From Oscillospiraceae bacterium (lineage in GTDB: Bacteria > Bacillota > Clostridia > Oscillospirales > Acutalibacteraceae), in contig SVON01000015.1 of assembly GCA_015066365.1 (NCBI GenBank), positions 1 to 40,806 on the forward strand: a DNA stretch of 40,806 bases, read 5' to 3'. Below are positions 8,135 through 15,594 of this stretch, in pieces (position 1 is the stretch's first letter; each line of letters opens with the position of its first letter). Under the pieces are notes generated by a model. That model saw only the letters and a program-made list of their open reading frames with translations. It searched no databases and was not told the DNA's origin. The position numbers and the translations under genes are program-made.

Positions 8135-8171
8135 GCAGACCCGGTACGCCCGTACCGGGTCTGCCTTTTTT
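8135..8171 (+). terminator. Terminator of the 46-codon gene
   Basis: GCAGACCCGGTACG and CGTACCGGGTCTGC form a perfect 14-bp stem with a two-base loop gap, followed by six T. Confidence 0.9.
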
Positions 8172-8191
8172 CGCATAGCTTTCCGCGTTCT

Positions 8192-8245
8192 CTTGCCTCT
8201 TCCTTTGGGAGAGGGAGCCTCCCTCCGATGACGGAGGGAGAGAGG
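8192..8245. repeat. Partial family 1 repeat
   Basis: GGGAGAGGGAGCCTCCCTCC followed by GATGACGGAGGGAG resembles joined arm fragments of family 1. The remaining sequence up to the rplM promoter (8246-8540) contains only the palindrome at 8370-8385 and a purine-rich AT-rich stretch; I see no gene there. Confidence 0.55.
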
Positions 8246-8369
8246 ATCGGAGCAGAGTTGAAAGTTTCGGTATCGCTCCCTCACCCCCGTCAAAACCACC
8301 AAATTGCACCCCGAAAAAGGGGGCAAATATCTCCTCTTTCACCATCGTTTTTGGGCGATTTTTGCGCCG

Positions 8370-8385
8370 ACACAAGATGTTGTGT
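8370..8385. promoter_or_regulatory. NrdR-box-like palindrome upstream of rplM
   Basis: ACACAAGATGTTGTGT has six-base perfect arms and fits the NrdR-box-like pattern seen at 4178, 35073 and 40348. It lies 155 bp upstream of the rplM -35, further away than in the other cases. Confidence 0.45.
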
Positions 8386-8540
8386 TCTCCCCCCAAAAAA
8401 CCCACAAACCCTTGGTATGACTGGGGTTACGGGGCTTTTGTAAAAATGAAATGAAAAACGAGAAACAGAGCAAAACGGCGTAAAAACGAGAGAAAACGAG
8501 AGATTGAGGGCTGTAAATTAAAAATTCCGGGATTTGGGGG

Positions 8541-8569
8541 TTGACAGCCGTAAATGACTATGGTATTAT
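8541..8569 (+). promoter_or_regulatory. rplM-rpsI promoter and leader
   Basis: TTGACA (8541-8546), 17 bp, TATTAT (8564-8569), with an extended TGG before the -10. The transcript leader (about 8577-8666) can form two hairpins: CGGCGG/CCGCCG (8591-8617) and GGGATC/GATCCC (8622-8640), just before the ribosome binding site. It could be an L13-type autoregulatory leader, but I cannot match it to the known consensus. Confidence 0.75.
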
Positions 8570-8666
8570 AAGTCGCGTTCGTGAAAACGACGGCGGATTT
8601 TTAACCCAAACCCGCCGACATGGGATCGCTTGCGGATCCCCACACAAATTATAGGAGGAAACAACT

Positions 8667-9092
8667 ATGACTTTTATGGCTAAAGCCGGTCAGGTCGAGC
8701 GTAAGTGGTACGTCATCGACGCCGCCGGTAAACCCCTGGGTCGTGTGGCTGCCGAGGCTGCTGTTCTGCTGCGCGGTAAGCACAAGCCCACCTTCACCCC
8801 CCACGTTGACTGCGGTGACAATGTCATCATCATCAACTGCGCCGAGGCCGTTCTGACCGGCAAGAAGCTGGAGCAGAAGAAGTGGCAGCGCCACACCGGC
8901 TGGATCGGTAACCTGAAGACCACCAAGTACGGCACCCTGATGGCCCAGCGCCCCACCAAGGCCATGGAGCTGGCTGTTGGCGGCATGATCCCCAACACCC
9001 ACATTGGCCGCGCGGCTGAGACCCGCCTGCACTGCTACGCCGGTGCGGAGCATCCTCACGCCAGCCAGAAGCCCGAAGTGTTCGAGCTGTAA
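8667..9092 (+). CDS. rplM: Ribosomal protein uL13
   Basis: A 141-residue L13 of the 50S subunit, an early assembly protein. Diagnostic stretches are [21 protein letters not shown] at 10-30, [20 protein letters not shown] around 92-111 and [13 protein letters not shown] at the end. AGGAGG precedes the ATG. It is co-transcribed with rpsI, 18 bp downstream, the universal L13-S9 pair. Confidence 0.97.
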   Translation: MTFMAKAGQVERKWYVIDAAGKPLGRVAAEAAVLLRGKHKPTFTPHVDCGDNVIIINCAEAVLTGKKLEQKKWQRHTGWIGNLKTTKYGTLMAQRPTKAMELAVGGMIPNTHIGRAAETRLHCYAGAEHPHASQKPEVFEL

Positions 9093-9110
9093 TAAAAGGA
9101 GGATACGACA

Positions 9111-9515
9111 ATGGATTACAATACCAGACCCTTTTTCTACGGCACCGGTCGCCGTAAATCCTCTGTGGCTCGCGTCCGTCTGTACCAGGGCACCGGCAAG
9201 GTGACCATCAATGGTCGTGACATCGACGATTATTTCGGCCTGGAGACCCTGAAGCTGATCGTGCGTCAGCCCCTGAACCTGACCGAGACCACCGAGAAGT
9301 TTGACATCGAGTGCCGCGTTACCGGCGGCGGTGTGACCGGCCAGGCCGGCGCCATCCGTCACGGCATCGCCCGTGCTCTGCTGCAGTACGACAGCGAGAA
9401 CCTGCGTTCTTCCCTGAAGAAGGCCGGTTTCCTGACCCGCGATCCTCGTATGAAGGAGCGTAAGAAGTACGGCCTGAAGGCCGCTCGTCGCGCTCCCCAG
9501 TTCAGCAAGCGCTGA
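9111..9515 (+). CDS. rpsI: Ribosomal protein uS9
   Basis: A 134-residue S9 of the 30S head. It begins [20 protein letters not shown] and ends PQFSKR, the invariant C-terminus that reaches the P-site tRNA. AAAGGAGG precedes the ATG. It is followed by a strong terminator at 9551-9585. Confidence 0.97.
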   Translation: MDYNTRPFFYGTGRRKSSVARVRLYQGTGKVTINGRDIDDYFGLETLKLIVRQPLNLTETTEKFDIECRVTGGGVTGQAGAIRHGIARALLQYDSENLRSSLKKAGFLTRDPRMKERKKYGLKAARRAPQFSKR

Positions 9516-9550
9516 TCTTACGAAGAGCGTACAACCTTATTGGTTATGCA

Positions 9551-9585
9551 AAAACACCCACACCGTTTTGGTGTGGGTGTTTTTT
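9551..9585 (+). terminator. Terminator of rplM-rpsI
   Basis: ACACCCACACC and GGTGTGGGTGT form an 11-bp perfect stem followed by a T run. Confidence 0.92.
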
Positions 9586-9609
9586 GCGATTATGTTACAA
9601 TAGGAAAAA

Positions 9610-9725
9610 GCCTCCCCTTGTCAGGGGAGGTGGCATTTGCGAAGCAAATGATGGAGGGGGAGTTAACATTATCTCTCCCTCAGTCTCGCCGAAAACGGCT
9701 CGACAGCTCCCCCGGAGAGGGAGCC
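9610..9725. repeat. Family 1 palindromic repeat, about 116 bp
   Basis: Left arm: GCCTCCCCTTGTCAGGGGAGG, the ATTTGCGAAGCAAAT hairpin, then GGAGGGGGAGT. Right arm: CTCCCTCAGTC, a GCCG/CGGC hairpin, then GACAGCTCCCCCGGAGAGGGAGCC. The layout matches the copies at 14354, 25331 and 34716. Confidence 0.85.
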
Positions 9726-9748
9726 TTGACCGACCTCAGCTTATACGC

Positions 9749-9781
9749 AAAAGACCACACCCAACCGGGTGTGGTCTTTTT
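9749..9781. terminator. Bidirectional terminator
   Basis: AAAAGACCACACCC and GGGTGTGGTCTTTT form a 14-bp perfect stem. It ends immediately next to the stop of the minus-strand zinc-ribbon gene and can act in both directions. Confidence 0.8.
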
Positions 9782-9782
9782 G

Positions 9783-10079
9783 TTAGCTCACCTTATTTCC
9801 ACATTTAGGACAAAAGACGGTGTCTGCGGTCAACCCGCTGCCGCACTTGGAGCAATAGCGGGATGCTTTTTGTTGCGCCGCTTCTTGGAAGCCTTCGGCG
9901 TGCTTTTTAGCTCTCCATTTGAAGAAATCACCAATACGAAGAACGATTCCCCCTATAAGACAAAAAGCATATAATAAGCCGAGAATGCTAAACGTATCAT
10001 GATCCACATCCGCCACAGCAACAATCGCAACCACAACAAAAGCCAGAACAAGCAATGTATTTCCAATGATTTTTTTCAT
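9783..10079 (-). CDS. Membrane protein with C-terminal zinc ribbon
   Basis: A 98-residue protein with two membrane segments at about residues 5-24 and 32-50, then a basic linker and a zinc ribbon at about 75-95 (CSKCGSGL and CPKCGNKVS, two CxxC pairs). This is the common stand-alone ribbon architecture in clostridia, with the ribbon here C-terminal. No enzymatic role can be read from it. GGAGG precedes the start. It is one of three ribbon-plus-membrane proteins between 9.7 and 16.4 kb. Confidence 0.85.
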   Translation of the reverse strand: MKKIIGNTLLVLAFVVVAIVAVADVDHDTFSILGLLYAFCLIGGIVLRIGDFFKWRAKKHAEGFQEAAQQKASRYCSKCGSGLTADTVFCPKCGNKVS

Positions 10080-10246
10080 AATGAATTCCTCCGTAATTGT
10101 GTAGTTTTTTACTTTCTTATGATCCGAAAAACAACTTTTTCTTTATGAAATTCTTTTATAACCTTCTTTCTTATTGTTTTCTCGGTTGAAAATAAAAAAG
10201 TGCGTCAACCGAAGTCGACGCACCGAAAAACGCAAACCCCGATTGT

Positions 10247-10398
10247 TGCTACACAAACTGAAACACAACGGGTATCTCTACCGTAATCGTGTCGTGGGAT
10301 TTGCATTTTTGCCAATATCCAGACACGAAAACGACAGAAAAGAGCGTACTTTTCCAAAAAAAAAGACACCCAGTTGTGCATATTCAGTTTGTGTAGCA
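10247..10398. repeat. 152-bp element with 16-bp perfect terminal inverted repeats
   Basis: TGCTACACAAACTGAA (10247-10262) is the exact reverse complement of TTCAGTTTGTGTAGCA (10383-10398). The 120 bp between them contain no credible gene. No clear target duplication is visible; direct copies of AGCATAATT follow the right end. It may be a MITE-like element or a long-stem RNA structure. The rest of the 10080-10568 gap is AT-rich and otherwise featureless. Confidence 0.7.
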
Positions 10399-10568
10399 TA
10401 ATTAGTATAGCATAATTCGGAAAACAATGCAAGCAAAGATTTAGGCGCCACTCTGGCAAGGTTCTACCGGTATACGCAAAAGACCACCCCCAAAAATCTC
10501 CCCTTGCACAATACGGCAAAATCCACTATAATAAACGTACACTATCCCCGAAACAAGGAGGAATCCCT

Positions 10569-11129
10569 ATGCTGTGTCCCACCTGCGGAACCGAATACGA
10601 GGGCGGCGCTTGCCCCCGCGGCTGTCAGAATTTTCTGCTCCAGGAACCCCAAAAGAAAAAGCGCAGGAGTGCGTGGCTTTTGTGGCTGTGTCTGGTGTTT
10701 GCGGGCTTTGTCCTCGGCTTTCTGGTGGGGGCCTATAACGTGGATAACCGCCAGCCCTACGAGGGGGAGACCAGCGCCGAGCGCACCTATAAATACAGTT
10801 GCCAAATCCTGGATATCCAAACCTTTACGGAAAAGGCGGACCGGCACGTAGGCACCTCCTATGTCTTCTCCGGTGAGGTCATTGAGGTGCTGGAGCCCCG
10901 GGACGGGTGGAACACCACGGTGGCTCTGCGCGTGCAGGTAACCGACGGGGACAAGGAGGGCGTTTTATTTGCTACGGTGGAGTGCCCCACCGGGGCAGAG
11001 CCCATCGTCAAGGGGAACACCATCCACCTCTACGGCACCTGCAAGGGCACGTATGAATACCAAAACGATAAGGGCGAGACGGTAAAGCTGCCCAAGATTG
11101 ACGCGGTGTACTACGACCTGAAGAAATAA
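10569..11129 (+). CDS. Zinc-ribbon, single-membrane-pass protein with extracytoplasmic domain
   Basis: A 186-residue protein. The N-terminal zinc ribbon (residues 3-19) reads CPTCGTEYEGGACPRGC, then comes a basic stop (KKKRR), a membrane helix at about 35-55 (WLLWLCLVFAGFVLGFLVGA) and an outside domain of about 125 residues. That domain, with alternating strands such as VFSGEVIEVL, TVALRVQVTD and GNTIHLYGTCKG, looks like a small OB-like beta barrel of the tRNA_anti-like type, which is an inference from pattern. AGGAGG precedes the ATG. Function unknown. Confidence 0.85.
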   Translation: MLCPTCGTEYEGGACPRGCQNFLLQEPQKKKRRSAWLLWLCLVFAGFVLGFLVGAYNVDNRQPYEGETSAERTYKYSCQILDIQTFTEKADRHVGTSYVFSGEVIEVLEPRDGWNTTVALRVQVTDGDKEGVLFATVECPTGAEPIVKGNTIHLYGTCKGTYEYQNDKGETVKLPKIDAVYYDLKK

Positions 11130-11131
11130 AC

Positions 11132-11172
11132 AAAAACCCACCCGCACCGGTATGGTGTGGGTGGGTTTCTTT
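11132..11172. terminator. Convergent terminator
   Basis: AAACCCACCC and GGGTGGGTTT with an inner CACC/GGTG form a long hairpin between two convergent genes. It can serve both strands. Confidence 0.85.
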
Positions 11173-11414
11173 CACTTTATTTCCTGTTCCAATTCATCAA
11201 ACACCGGGGCGGCAAAGAATTCCCCAAGGGAGATATCCAGCCCATCGCAGAATTTCTTAATGGTGGTGATGGAAATATCCCGCCGGGTCTCGTCCATCAT
11301 ACTGTAAGCGGTGGAGGGGGTTACCCCGGATAAATTCGCCAATTCGTTGACGCGCATATGGCGCTCTTGACAAAGTTCCAAAAAGCGCACGACTACGGCA
11401 TCTTTTACACTCAT
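11172..11414 (-). CDS. XRE-family transcriptional regulator
   Basis: An 80-residue protein consisting of one helix-turn-helix domain (about residues 10-65), with the recognition region around NELANLSGVTPSTAYSMM and the clostridial-type ending ITTIKKFCDGLDISLGEFF. I start at ATG 11414; an in-frame GTG at 11417 is equally placed after AGAGGTG. Such single-domain Cro/CI-like regulators often control adjacent genes; the divergent tiny membrane gene at 11539 is a candidate target, by inference. Confidence 0.9.
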   Translation of the reverse strand: MSVKDAVVVRFLELCQERHMRVNELANLSGVTPSTAYSMMDETRRDISITTIKKFCDGLDISLGEFFAAPVFDELEQEIK

Positions 11415-11538
11415 CACGGTCTCACCTCTGTCGTTATTGTACCGATTTGTCCGCTTTTGCGTATACGCGCTTGCGTAATGACGAAAAATAGGTTATGCTA
11501 TTTTCGGCGGATTATAGAAAAATAACGGAGGTAATTTG

Positions 11539-11694
11539 ATGAAAAACGTAAAAGACAGGAACAAGGAAAGACAGCAAACCTCTTGCGCAGGGATCATGAA
11601 ACGGTTTTTTATCCGGTACTGGTGGCTGTTACTTTTGGTGGCTGTGGTGAGTTTTTATCTTGGTTATGCCGTAGGGTCGCCTTGTTGCGGGTGA
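11539..11694 (+). CDS. Small membrane protein of unknown function (51 aa)
   Basis: The 52-codon frame encodes a basic, polar N-terminus (MKNVKDRNKERQQTS), then a hydrophobic helix (RYWWLLLLVAVVSFYLGYAV) and a short tail ending SPCCG. CGGAGGT lies seven bases before the ATG. It is divergent from the XRE regulator. It resembles no family I know; a tail-anchored or toxin-like small membrane protein is possible but not shown. I find no strong terminator after it. Confidence 0.55.
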   Translation: MKNVKDRNKERQQTSCAGIMKRFFIRYWWLLLLVAVVSFYLGYAVGSPCCG

Positions 11695-11765
11695 ACGCCG
11701 TACGCCCCTCCCCCCCTCACGCATAACGCCCCATTCCCCAGCATATACATCCCTTGGGTGATGGT

Positions 11766-12875
11766 ATGAACAGACACAGAACAAAACGGAAGTTGCGCCG
11801 GTGGGGGGCGCTGTTGGCGGCAGGGGCGGTGGTGCTGTGCCTGCCCATCAACTGGCAGGGCTTCGCCAAGGACGCCGCCTATCTGGCGTTGGGGTTACGG
11901 CAACCGGCCTCCACTGCGGCGGCGCTGGACAGCCACCTGTTTGACCGCCCTGCGGTGCAGGTGTATACGCCCCAGGCCGACCCGGGGTCGGGGGATCTGC
12001 CCAATCGGGAGGATTCCACCCGGGTAGAGCTGCCGGCGGTGACACCCATCGGGGGGAATACCCCCGCCATCACCATGATCACCCCGCCGGGCAAAAAGGA
12101 CGGCGGCGGGAAGGTCGTTACCCGCAAGATGGATACCGGCAACCGAAAGAAGACCGGCATCGCCACCCTCAACCGTTCCGGCAAGACCGAGGATATCCCG
12201 GCGGCGCTGAAGGAGAAACTGCCGGTGACCTTTACCGATACCGACGACCCCCAGGTGCTGATCCTGCACACCCACACCACCGAGGGGTATATGACCTATG
12301 ACGCCGGGTATTATAACCCCGGCGACCGGGACCGCACCAAGAACCACAAGAAAAACGTCTGTGCGGTGGGCGAGGCCATCCGGCTGACCCTGGAGGCCCA
12401 CGGCATCACCGCTATCCACGACACCACCGTCCACGACAGCCCCCAGTATACCGGGGCGTACACCCGTTCCGCCACCACGGCGCAGAAAATTCTGGAGAAA
12501 TATCCCTCCATCCAGGTGGTGCTGGACATCCACCGGGACGCGGTGATGGAGAACGGCGCGGTGGTGAAGCCCACCGCCACGGTGGAGGGCAAGCAGGCCG
12601 CCCAGATGATGCTGATCACCGGCACGGTGACCACCGACGCCCTGCCCCACCCCCACTGGCGCAAAAACCTGGCGCTGTCCACCCAGTTGCAGGCGGCGCT
12701 GGACAAGGTGAGTCCCGACCTGATGCGCCCCTTAAATACGGTGGCCAGCCGGTACAATCAGCACCTCTCCCCCGGCTGGATGCTGGTGGAGGTGGGCGCC
12801 GAGGGCAACACGGTGGCGGAGGCGGTGTATTCCGGGCAAATTCTGGCGGAAACACTGGCAAAGCTGTTGGATTGA
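11766..12875 (+). CDS. spoIIP: Stage II sporulation protein P (SpoIIP)
   Basis: SpoIIP is a membrane-anchored cell-wall amidase/endopeptidase that works with SpoIID and SpoIIM in septal peptidoglycan thinning and engulfment. The protein is 369 aa from ATG 11766 (an upstream in-frame TTG at 11754 is possible). One membrane segment lies near the N-terminus (about 14-30), followed by a Pro/Thr-rich linker to about 150. The catalytic domain shows the hallmarks LILHTHTTEGYM, LDIHRDAV and LVEVGAEGNT. Unlike many clostridia it is not next to gpr, which lies 8 kb away. The ribosome binding site is weak. Confidence 0.93.
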   Translation: MNRHRTKRKLRRWGALLAAGAVVLCLPINWQGFAKDAAYLALGLRQPASTAAALDSHLFDRPAVQVYTPQADPGSGDLPNREDSTRVELPAVTPIGGNTPAITMITPPGKKDGGGKVVTRKMDTGNRKKTGIATLNRSGKTEDIPAALKEKLPVTFTDTDDPQVLILHTHTTEGYMTYDAGYYNPGDRDRTKNHKKNVCAVGEAIRLTLEAHGITAIHDTTVHDSPQYTGAYTRSATTAQKILEKYPSIQVVLDIHRDAVMENGAVVKPTATVEGKQAAQMMLITGTVTTDALPHPHWRKNLALSTQLQAALDKVSPDLMRPLNTVASRYNQHLSPGWMLVEVGAEGNTVAEAVYSGQILAETLAKLLD

Positions 12876-12907
12876 CAAACGCGGTGCTGTCGAGTAAAAT
12901 AGGCTGT

Positions 12908-12933
12908 GTAGGGGAGGGCCTCTGTGCCCTCCC
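12908..12933. repeat. Family 2 palindrome
   Basis: GTAGGGGAGGGCCTCTGTGC followed by CCTCCC: a short copy of the GTAGGGG...CCCC repeat between spoIIP and mnmE. Confidence 0.5.
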
Positions 12934-12967
12934 ATGTTGATTTCGCTCCCCCAAGGAGGTCATCCCT

Positions 12968-14335
12968 ATGAACCATACCATTGCGGCCATCTCCACCCCG
13001 GCCGGCTCTGCCGGTCTGGGTGTGGTGCGCCTGTCCGGACCGGACGCCCTGACCATCGCCGGACGGGTCTTCCGCCCCGCCGACCCGCATAAAACCCCGG
13101 ACAAGCTCGCCGGCTACACCGCCGCCTATGGGCGGGTGTTTGACGCGGATGGGGACGTGGACGAGTGTGTGCTGCTCTGTTTTTGCGCCCCCCACAGCTA
13201 TACCGGCGAGGACGTGGCGGAACTGTCCTGCCACGGTGGTCGGTATATCCTGCAAAAGGTCTTACGCGCCTGCCTGGACGCCGGGGCAACCCCCGCCGGG
13301 CCGGGCGAATTCACCCGCCGAGCCTTCTTAAACGGCAAGATGGATCTGACCCAGGCGGAGAGCGTGATGGAGCTTATCGCCGCCGACGGCAGCCTAGCGG
13401 CGCAGACGGCTCTCGCCGCCCGGGACGGCGCGGTGTTCCGCCGTCTGACGGCGGTCAAGGAGTCGCTTTTGTCGGTGGCGGCGCAATTTGGGGCGTACAT
13501 CGACTATCCCGACGAGGACATCCCGGACCTATCCCCGGAAACCCTCTCCGCCACGGTGGACGAGGCCATCGGAGCGATGGAAACCCTGCTTGCCACCTTT
13601 GACGCGGGTCGGGTGCTCCGGGAGGGGGTGGACACCGCCATCGTGGGCAGCCCCAACGTGGGCAAATCCACCCTGATGAACTGTCTGTCCGGCTGTCAGC
13701 GGAGCATTGTGACCGCCATCGCCGGCACCACCCGGGACGTGGTGGAGGAGACGGTGCGCGTGGGCGAGGTCACCCTGCGGTTGGCGGATACCGCCGGCAT
13801 CCGGGACACCGGCGACACGGTGGAGCGTGTGGGCGTGGACCTGGCAAAGCAGAGAATGAACCAAGCCGCCCTTGTCTTGGCGGTGTTTGACGGCTCGGTG
13901 CCGTTATCGGATGAGGATAAAACGTTGGCGGAAAGCCTCAAAGACCGCACCGCCATCGCCATTGTGAATAAGGCGGACAAGCCCCTGCAGGCGGATACCG
14001 TCTGGCTGAGCACCCGGTTTGACCGGGTGGTGACCCTATCCGCCAAAGAGGGCGAGGGGGTCGCCGCTCTCACCGCCGCGGTGGAGGAGGTCACCGGCGT
14101 AGGGCGGTTGGACGCCGCCCAACCGGTGCTCACCACCGAGCGGCAACGGCTCTGCGCCGCCACCGCGCTGAGCTGCTTGGAGGAAGCCGCCGGGGCATTG
14201 ACCGCCGGGCTGACCCTGGATGCGGTGAGCGTCAGCATCGACGGCGCCATCAACGCCATCTTAGACCTAACCGGTGAGCGCGCCACCGAGGCGGTGGTGG
14301 ACCAGGTGTTCGCCAATTTCTGCGTAGGCAAGTAA
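12968..14335 (+). CDS. mnmE: tRNA modification GTPase MnmE (TrmE)
   Basis: MnmE with MnmG installs carboxymethylaminomethyl groups at U34 of some tRNAs. The protein is 455 aa. The N-terminal formyl-THF-binding domain begins TIAAISTPAGSAGLGVVRLS. The G domain has G1 GSPNVGKST near residue 227, the DTAG switch and NKAD. The C-terminus is FCVGK, keeping the conserved Cys of the FCIGK motif. CAAGGAGG precedes the ATG. The usual downstream partner mnmG is not next to it; instead a repeat with a DUF559 gene follows. Confidence 0.97.
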   Translation: MNHTIAAISTPAGSAGLGVVRLSGPDALTIAGRVFRPADPHKTPDKLAGYTAAYGRVFDADGDVDECVLLCFCAPHSYTGEDVAELSCHGGRYILQKVLRACLDAGATPAGPGEFTRRAFLNGKMDLTQAESVMELIAADGSLAAQTALAARDGAVFRRLTAVKESLLSVAAQFGAYIDYPDEDIPDLSPETLSATVDEAIGAMETLLATFDAGRVLREGVDTAIVGSPNVGKSTLMNCLSGCQRSIVTAIAGTTRDVVEETVRVGEVTLRLADTAGIRDTGDTVERVGVDLAKQRMNQAALVLAVFDGSVPLSDEDKTLAESLKDRTAIAIVNKADKPLQADTVWLSTRFDRVVTLSAKEGEGVAALTAAVEEVTGVGRLDAAQPVLTTERQRLCAATALSCLEEAAGALTAGLTLDAVSVSIDGAINAILDLTGERATEAVVDQVFANFCVGK

Positions 14336-14353
14336 AAGGTTGGATAGAGCAAA

Positions 14354-14808
14354 GCCTCCCTTGTGCAAAGGGAGGTGGCATTTGCGCAAGCAAATGACGG
14401 AGGGATTGTTATGGACAGAAAACATAATCGAGACAACGTCCCTTTTGCACGAGAACTGCGCAAAAATATGACTAAAGAAGAACGTCATCTCTGGTATGAT
14501 TTCTTAAGAACCTATCCAGTTAAGTTTACGCGACAAAAAATAATCGGTAAATACATTCTTGATTTTTATTGTGCAGAAGCACGCCTTGCAATTGAGTTAG
14601 ATGGTTCACAACATTTTCAAGATGCCAAAATGTTGAAGGACAAAGAAAGAACAAACTATTTGTCGGAATATGAGATTCACATAATCCGAATTCCTAATAA
14701 TGAAATAAACAAAAATTTTCGCGGCGTGTGTGAGTATATTGACGAGGCGGTAAGACAATCCCTCCGACCTCGCTGACGCGCGGCCACCTCCCTTTGCACA
14801 AGGGAGGC
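14354..14808. mobile_element. Family 1 repeat element carrying a DUF559 endonuclease gene
   Basis: The element is bounded by perfect 26-bp terminal inverted repeats at 14354-14379 and 14783-14808. Each contains its own CCTCCCTT/AAGGGAGG hairpin. Subterminal inverted repeats CGGAGGGATTGT (14398-14409) and ACAATCCCTCCG (14755-14766) are also exact, and a CATTTGC/GCAAATG hairpin follows the left end. The arms are the same as in gene-less copies elsewhere in the window, so the gene sits where those copies have only a few dozen bases. The interior is much more AT-rich than the flanking genes. Confidence 0.75.
14411..14776 (+). CDS. DUF559 endonuclease-like protein nested in a repeat
   Basis: A 121-residue protein with the DUF559 (PD-(D/E)XK-related, Vsr-like) pattern: LRKNMTKEERHLWYDFLR, then RQKIIGKYILDFYC, ARLAIELDGSQH, and a late IRIPNNEI segment. 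The acidic residues in DFYC and ELDG would be the candidate catalytic pair, inferred from the family fold. Its ATG comes 1 bp after the left-arm repeat motif, and its last seven residues (RQSLRPR) plus stop are encoded by the right-arm repeat. AT-rich codon use differs sharply from mnmE and lepA, suggesting transfer. The start has no strong Shine-Dalgarno except GGAGGGA in the repeat arm. Confidence 0.88.
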   Translation: MDRKHNRDNVPFARELRKNMTKEERHLWYDFLRTYPVKFTRQKIIGKYILDFYCAEARLAIELDGSQHFQDAKMLKDKERTNYLSEYEIHIIRIPNNEINKNFRGVCEYIDEAVRQSLRPR

Positions 14809-14833
14809 TTTCCCGTCCTGTGCGATACAACAA

Positions 14834-14869
14834 AAAAGTCCTAGGCAACGTGAGTTGCCTAGGACTTTT
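14834..14869. terminator. Hairpin/terminator with CCTAGGCAAC stem
   Basis: AAAAGTCCTAGGCAAC and GTTGCCTAGGACTTTT form a perfect 16-bp stem with a four-base loop. Symmetrical A/T tails allow termination on both strands; it probably ends the minus-strand lipoprotein gene. Confidence 0.85.
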
Positions 14870-14898
14870 CCGTTATTTTTTAGTCGGGCAAAACAGCC

Positions 14899-15396
14899 TT
14901 ATTTTGTGATCACCTTGCCGGTAATGGACTTGATCACTACCTGAAACTCCGGGTTATCGCCGGGGACTTTGCAGGAATAGAAAAAGGAATCCGCCGCCGT
15001 GCCGTCGTATTTCAGCTGCAGGGTCTTGCCCTCGATGGGGGTGTACACATCCCGGGTGGCCACCAGGTCGTAGGTGATGGTCACGCTGTCAAAGGTAACG
15101 GCCTTCTTGGCAAACACGTCCAGCAGCACGGTACACTGGCCAAAGCCGTCGCGCTCCTCTTCCGGGATGGTGGGGGCGGTCTGACCGGGCCTAGTAGCCG
15201 TTTCTGCATGCCAACGCTGTACCTTGTCCAGTTTGATATCAAAGGCCAGATAATCAAAGGCGTTTTCGGCGGTCAAAATGACCTCACCGGTGTCGGGAGC
15301 GTTTACAGGAGCCAAGGGCACCTGGCTGTCGCCACAGGCCGTCAGACCAAAGCACAGCACGAAACCCAGAACCAAAGCCAACATCTTTTTCATCAT
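14899..15396 (-). CDS. Small secreted lipoprotein of unknown function
   Basis: A 165-residue protein with a lipoprotein signal peptide: MMKKMLALVLGFVLCFGLTA then CGDS, the lipobox being LTAC with the lipidated Cys at 21. The mature part is about 145 residues, mostly predicted strands, with FDSVTITYDLVATR and a C-terminal EFQVVIKSITGKVITK, suggesting a beta-sandwich on the cell surface. Two adjacent ATG codons are possible starts; GGAGG lies just upstream. It is flanked on both sides by nearly identical CCTAGGCAAC hairpins. No family recognised. Confidence 0.85.
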   Translation of the reverse strand: MMKKMLALVLGFVLCFGLTACGDSQVPLAPVNAPDTGEVILTAENAFDYLAFDIKLDKVQRWHAETATRPGQTAPTIPEEERDGFGQCTVLLDVFAKKAVTFDSVTITYDLVATRDVYTPIEGKTLQLKYDGTAADSFFYSCKVPGDNPEFQVVIKSITGKVITK

Positions 15397-15524
15397 AATT
15401 CCTCCTTACTTTTAACGTGACTTTATTTTAGCATACCCACTTTGAAAAGGCAAGAAGTTTATATGGGCGGATGTGGGTATTTGCGATAGCAAATGGCAGA
15501 GAGCGTTAGAACAACATAAAAAAG

Positions 15525-15553
15525 GTCCTAGGCAACCAATGGTTGCCTAGGAC
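15525..15553. terminator. Second CCTAGGCAAC hairpin
   Basis: GTCCTAGGCAACC and GGTTGCCTAGGAC form a perfect 13-bp stem with a three-base loop, preceded by AAAAAAG. On the minus strand it is followed by a T run and probably ends the zinc-ribbon gene at 15595-16368. Confidence 0.8.
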
Positions 15554-15594
15554 AGTTGTTTTGTTACTGTTGACCCGTTTTTAGAAACAGAGCT

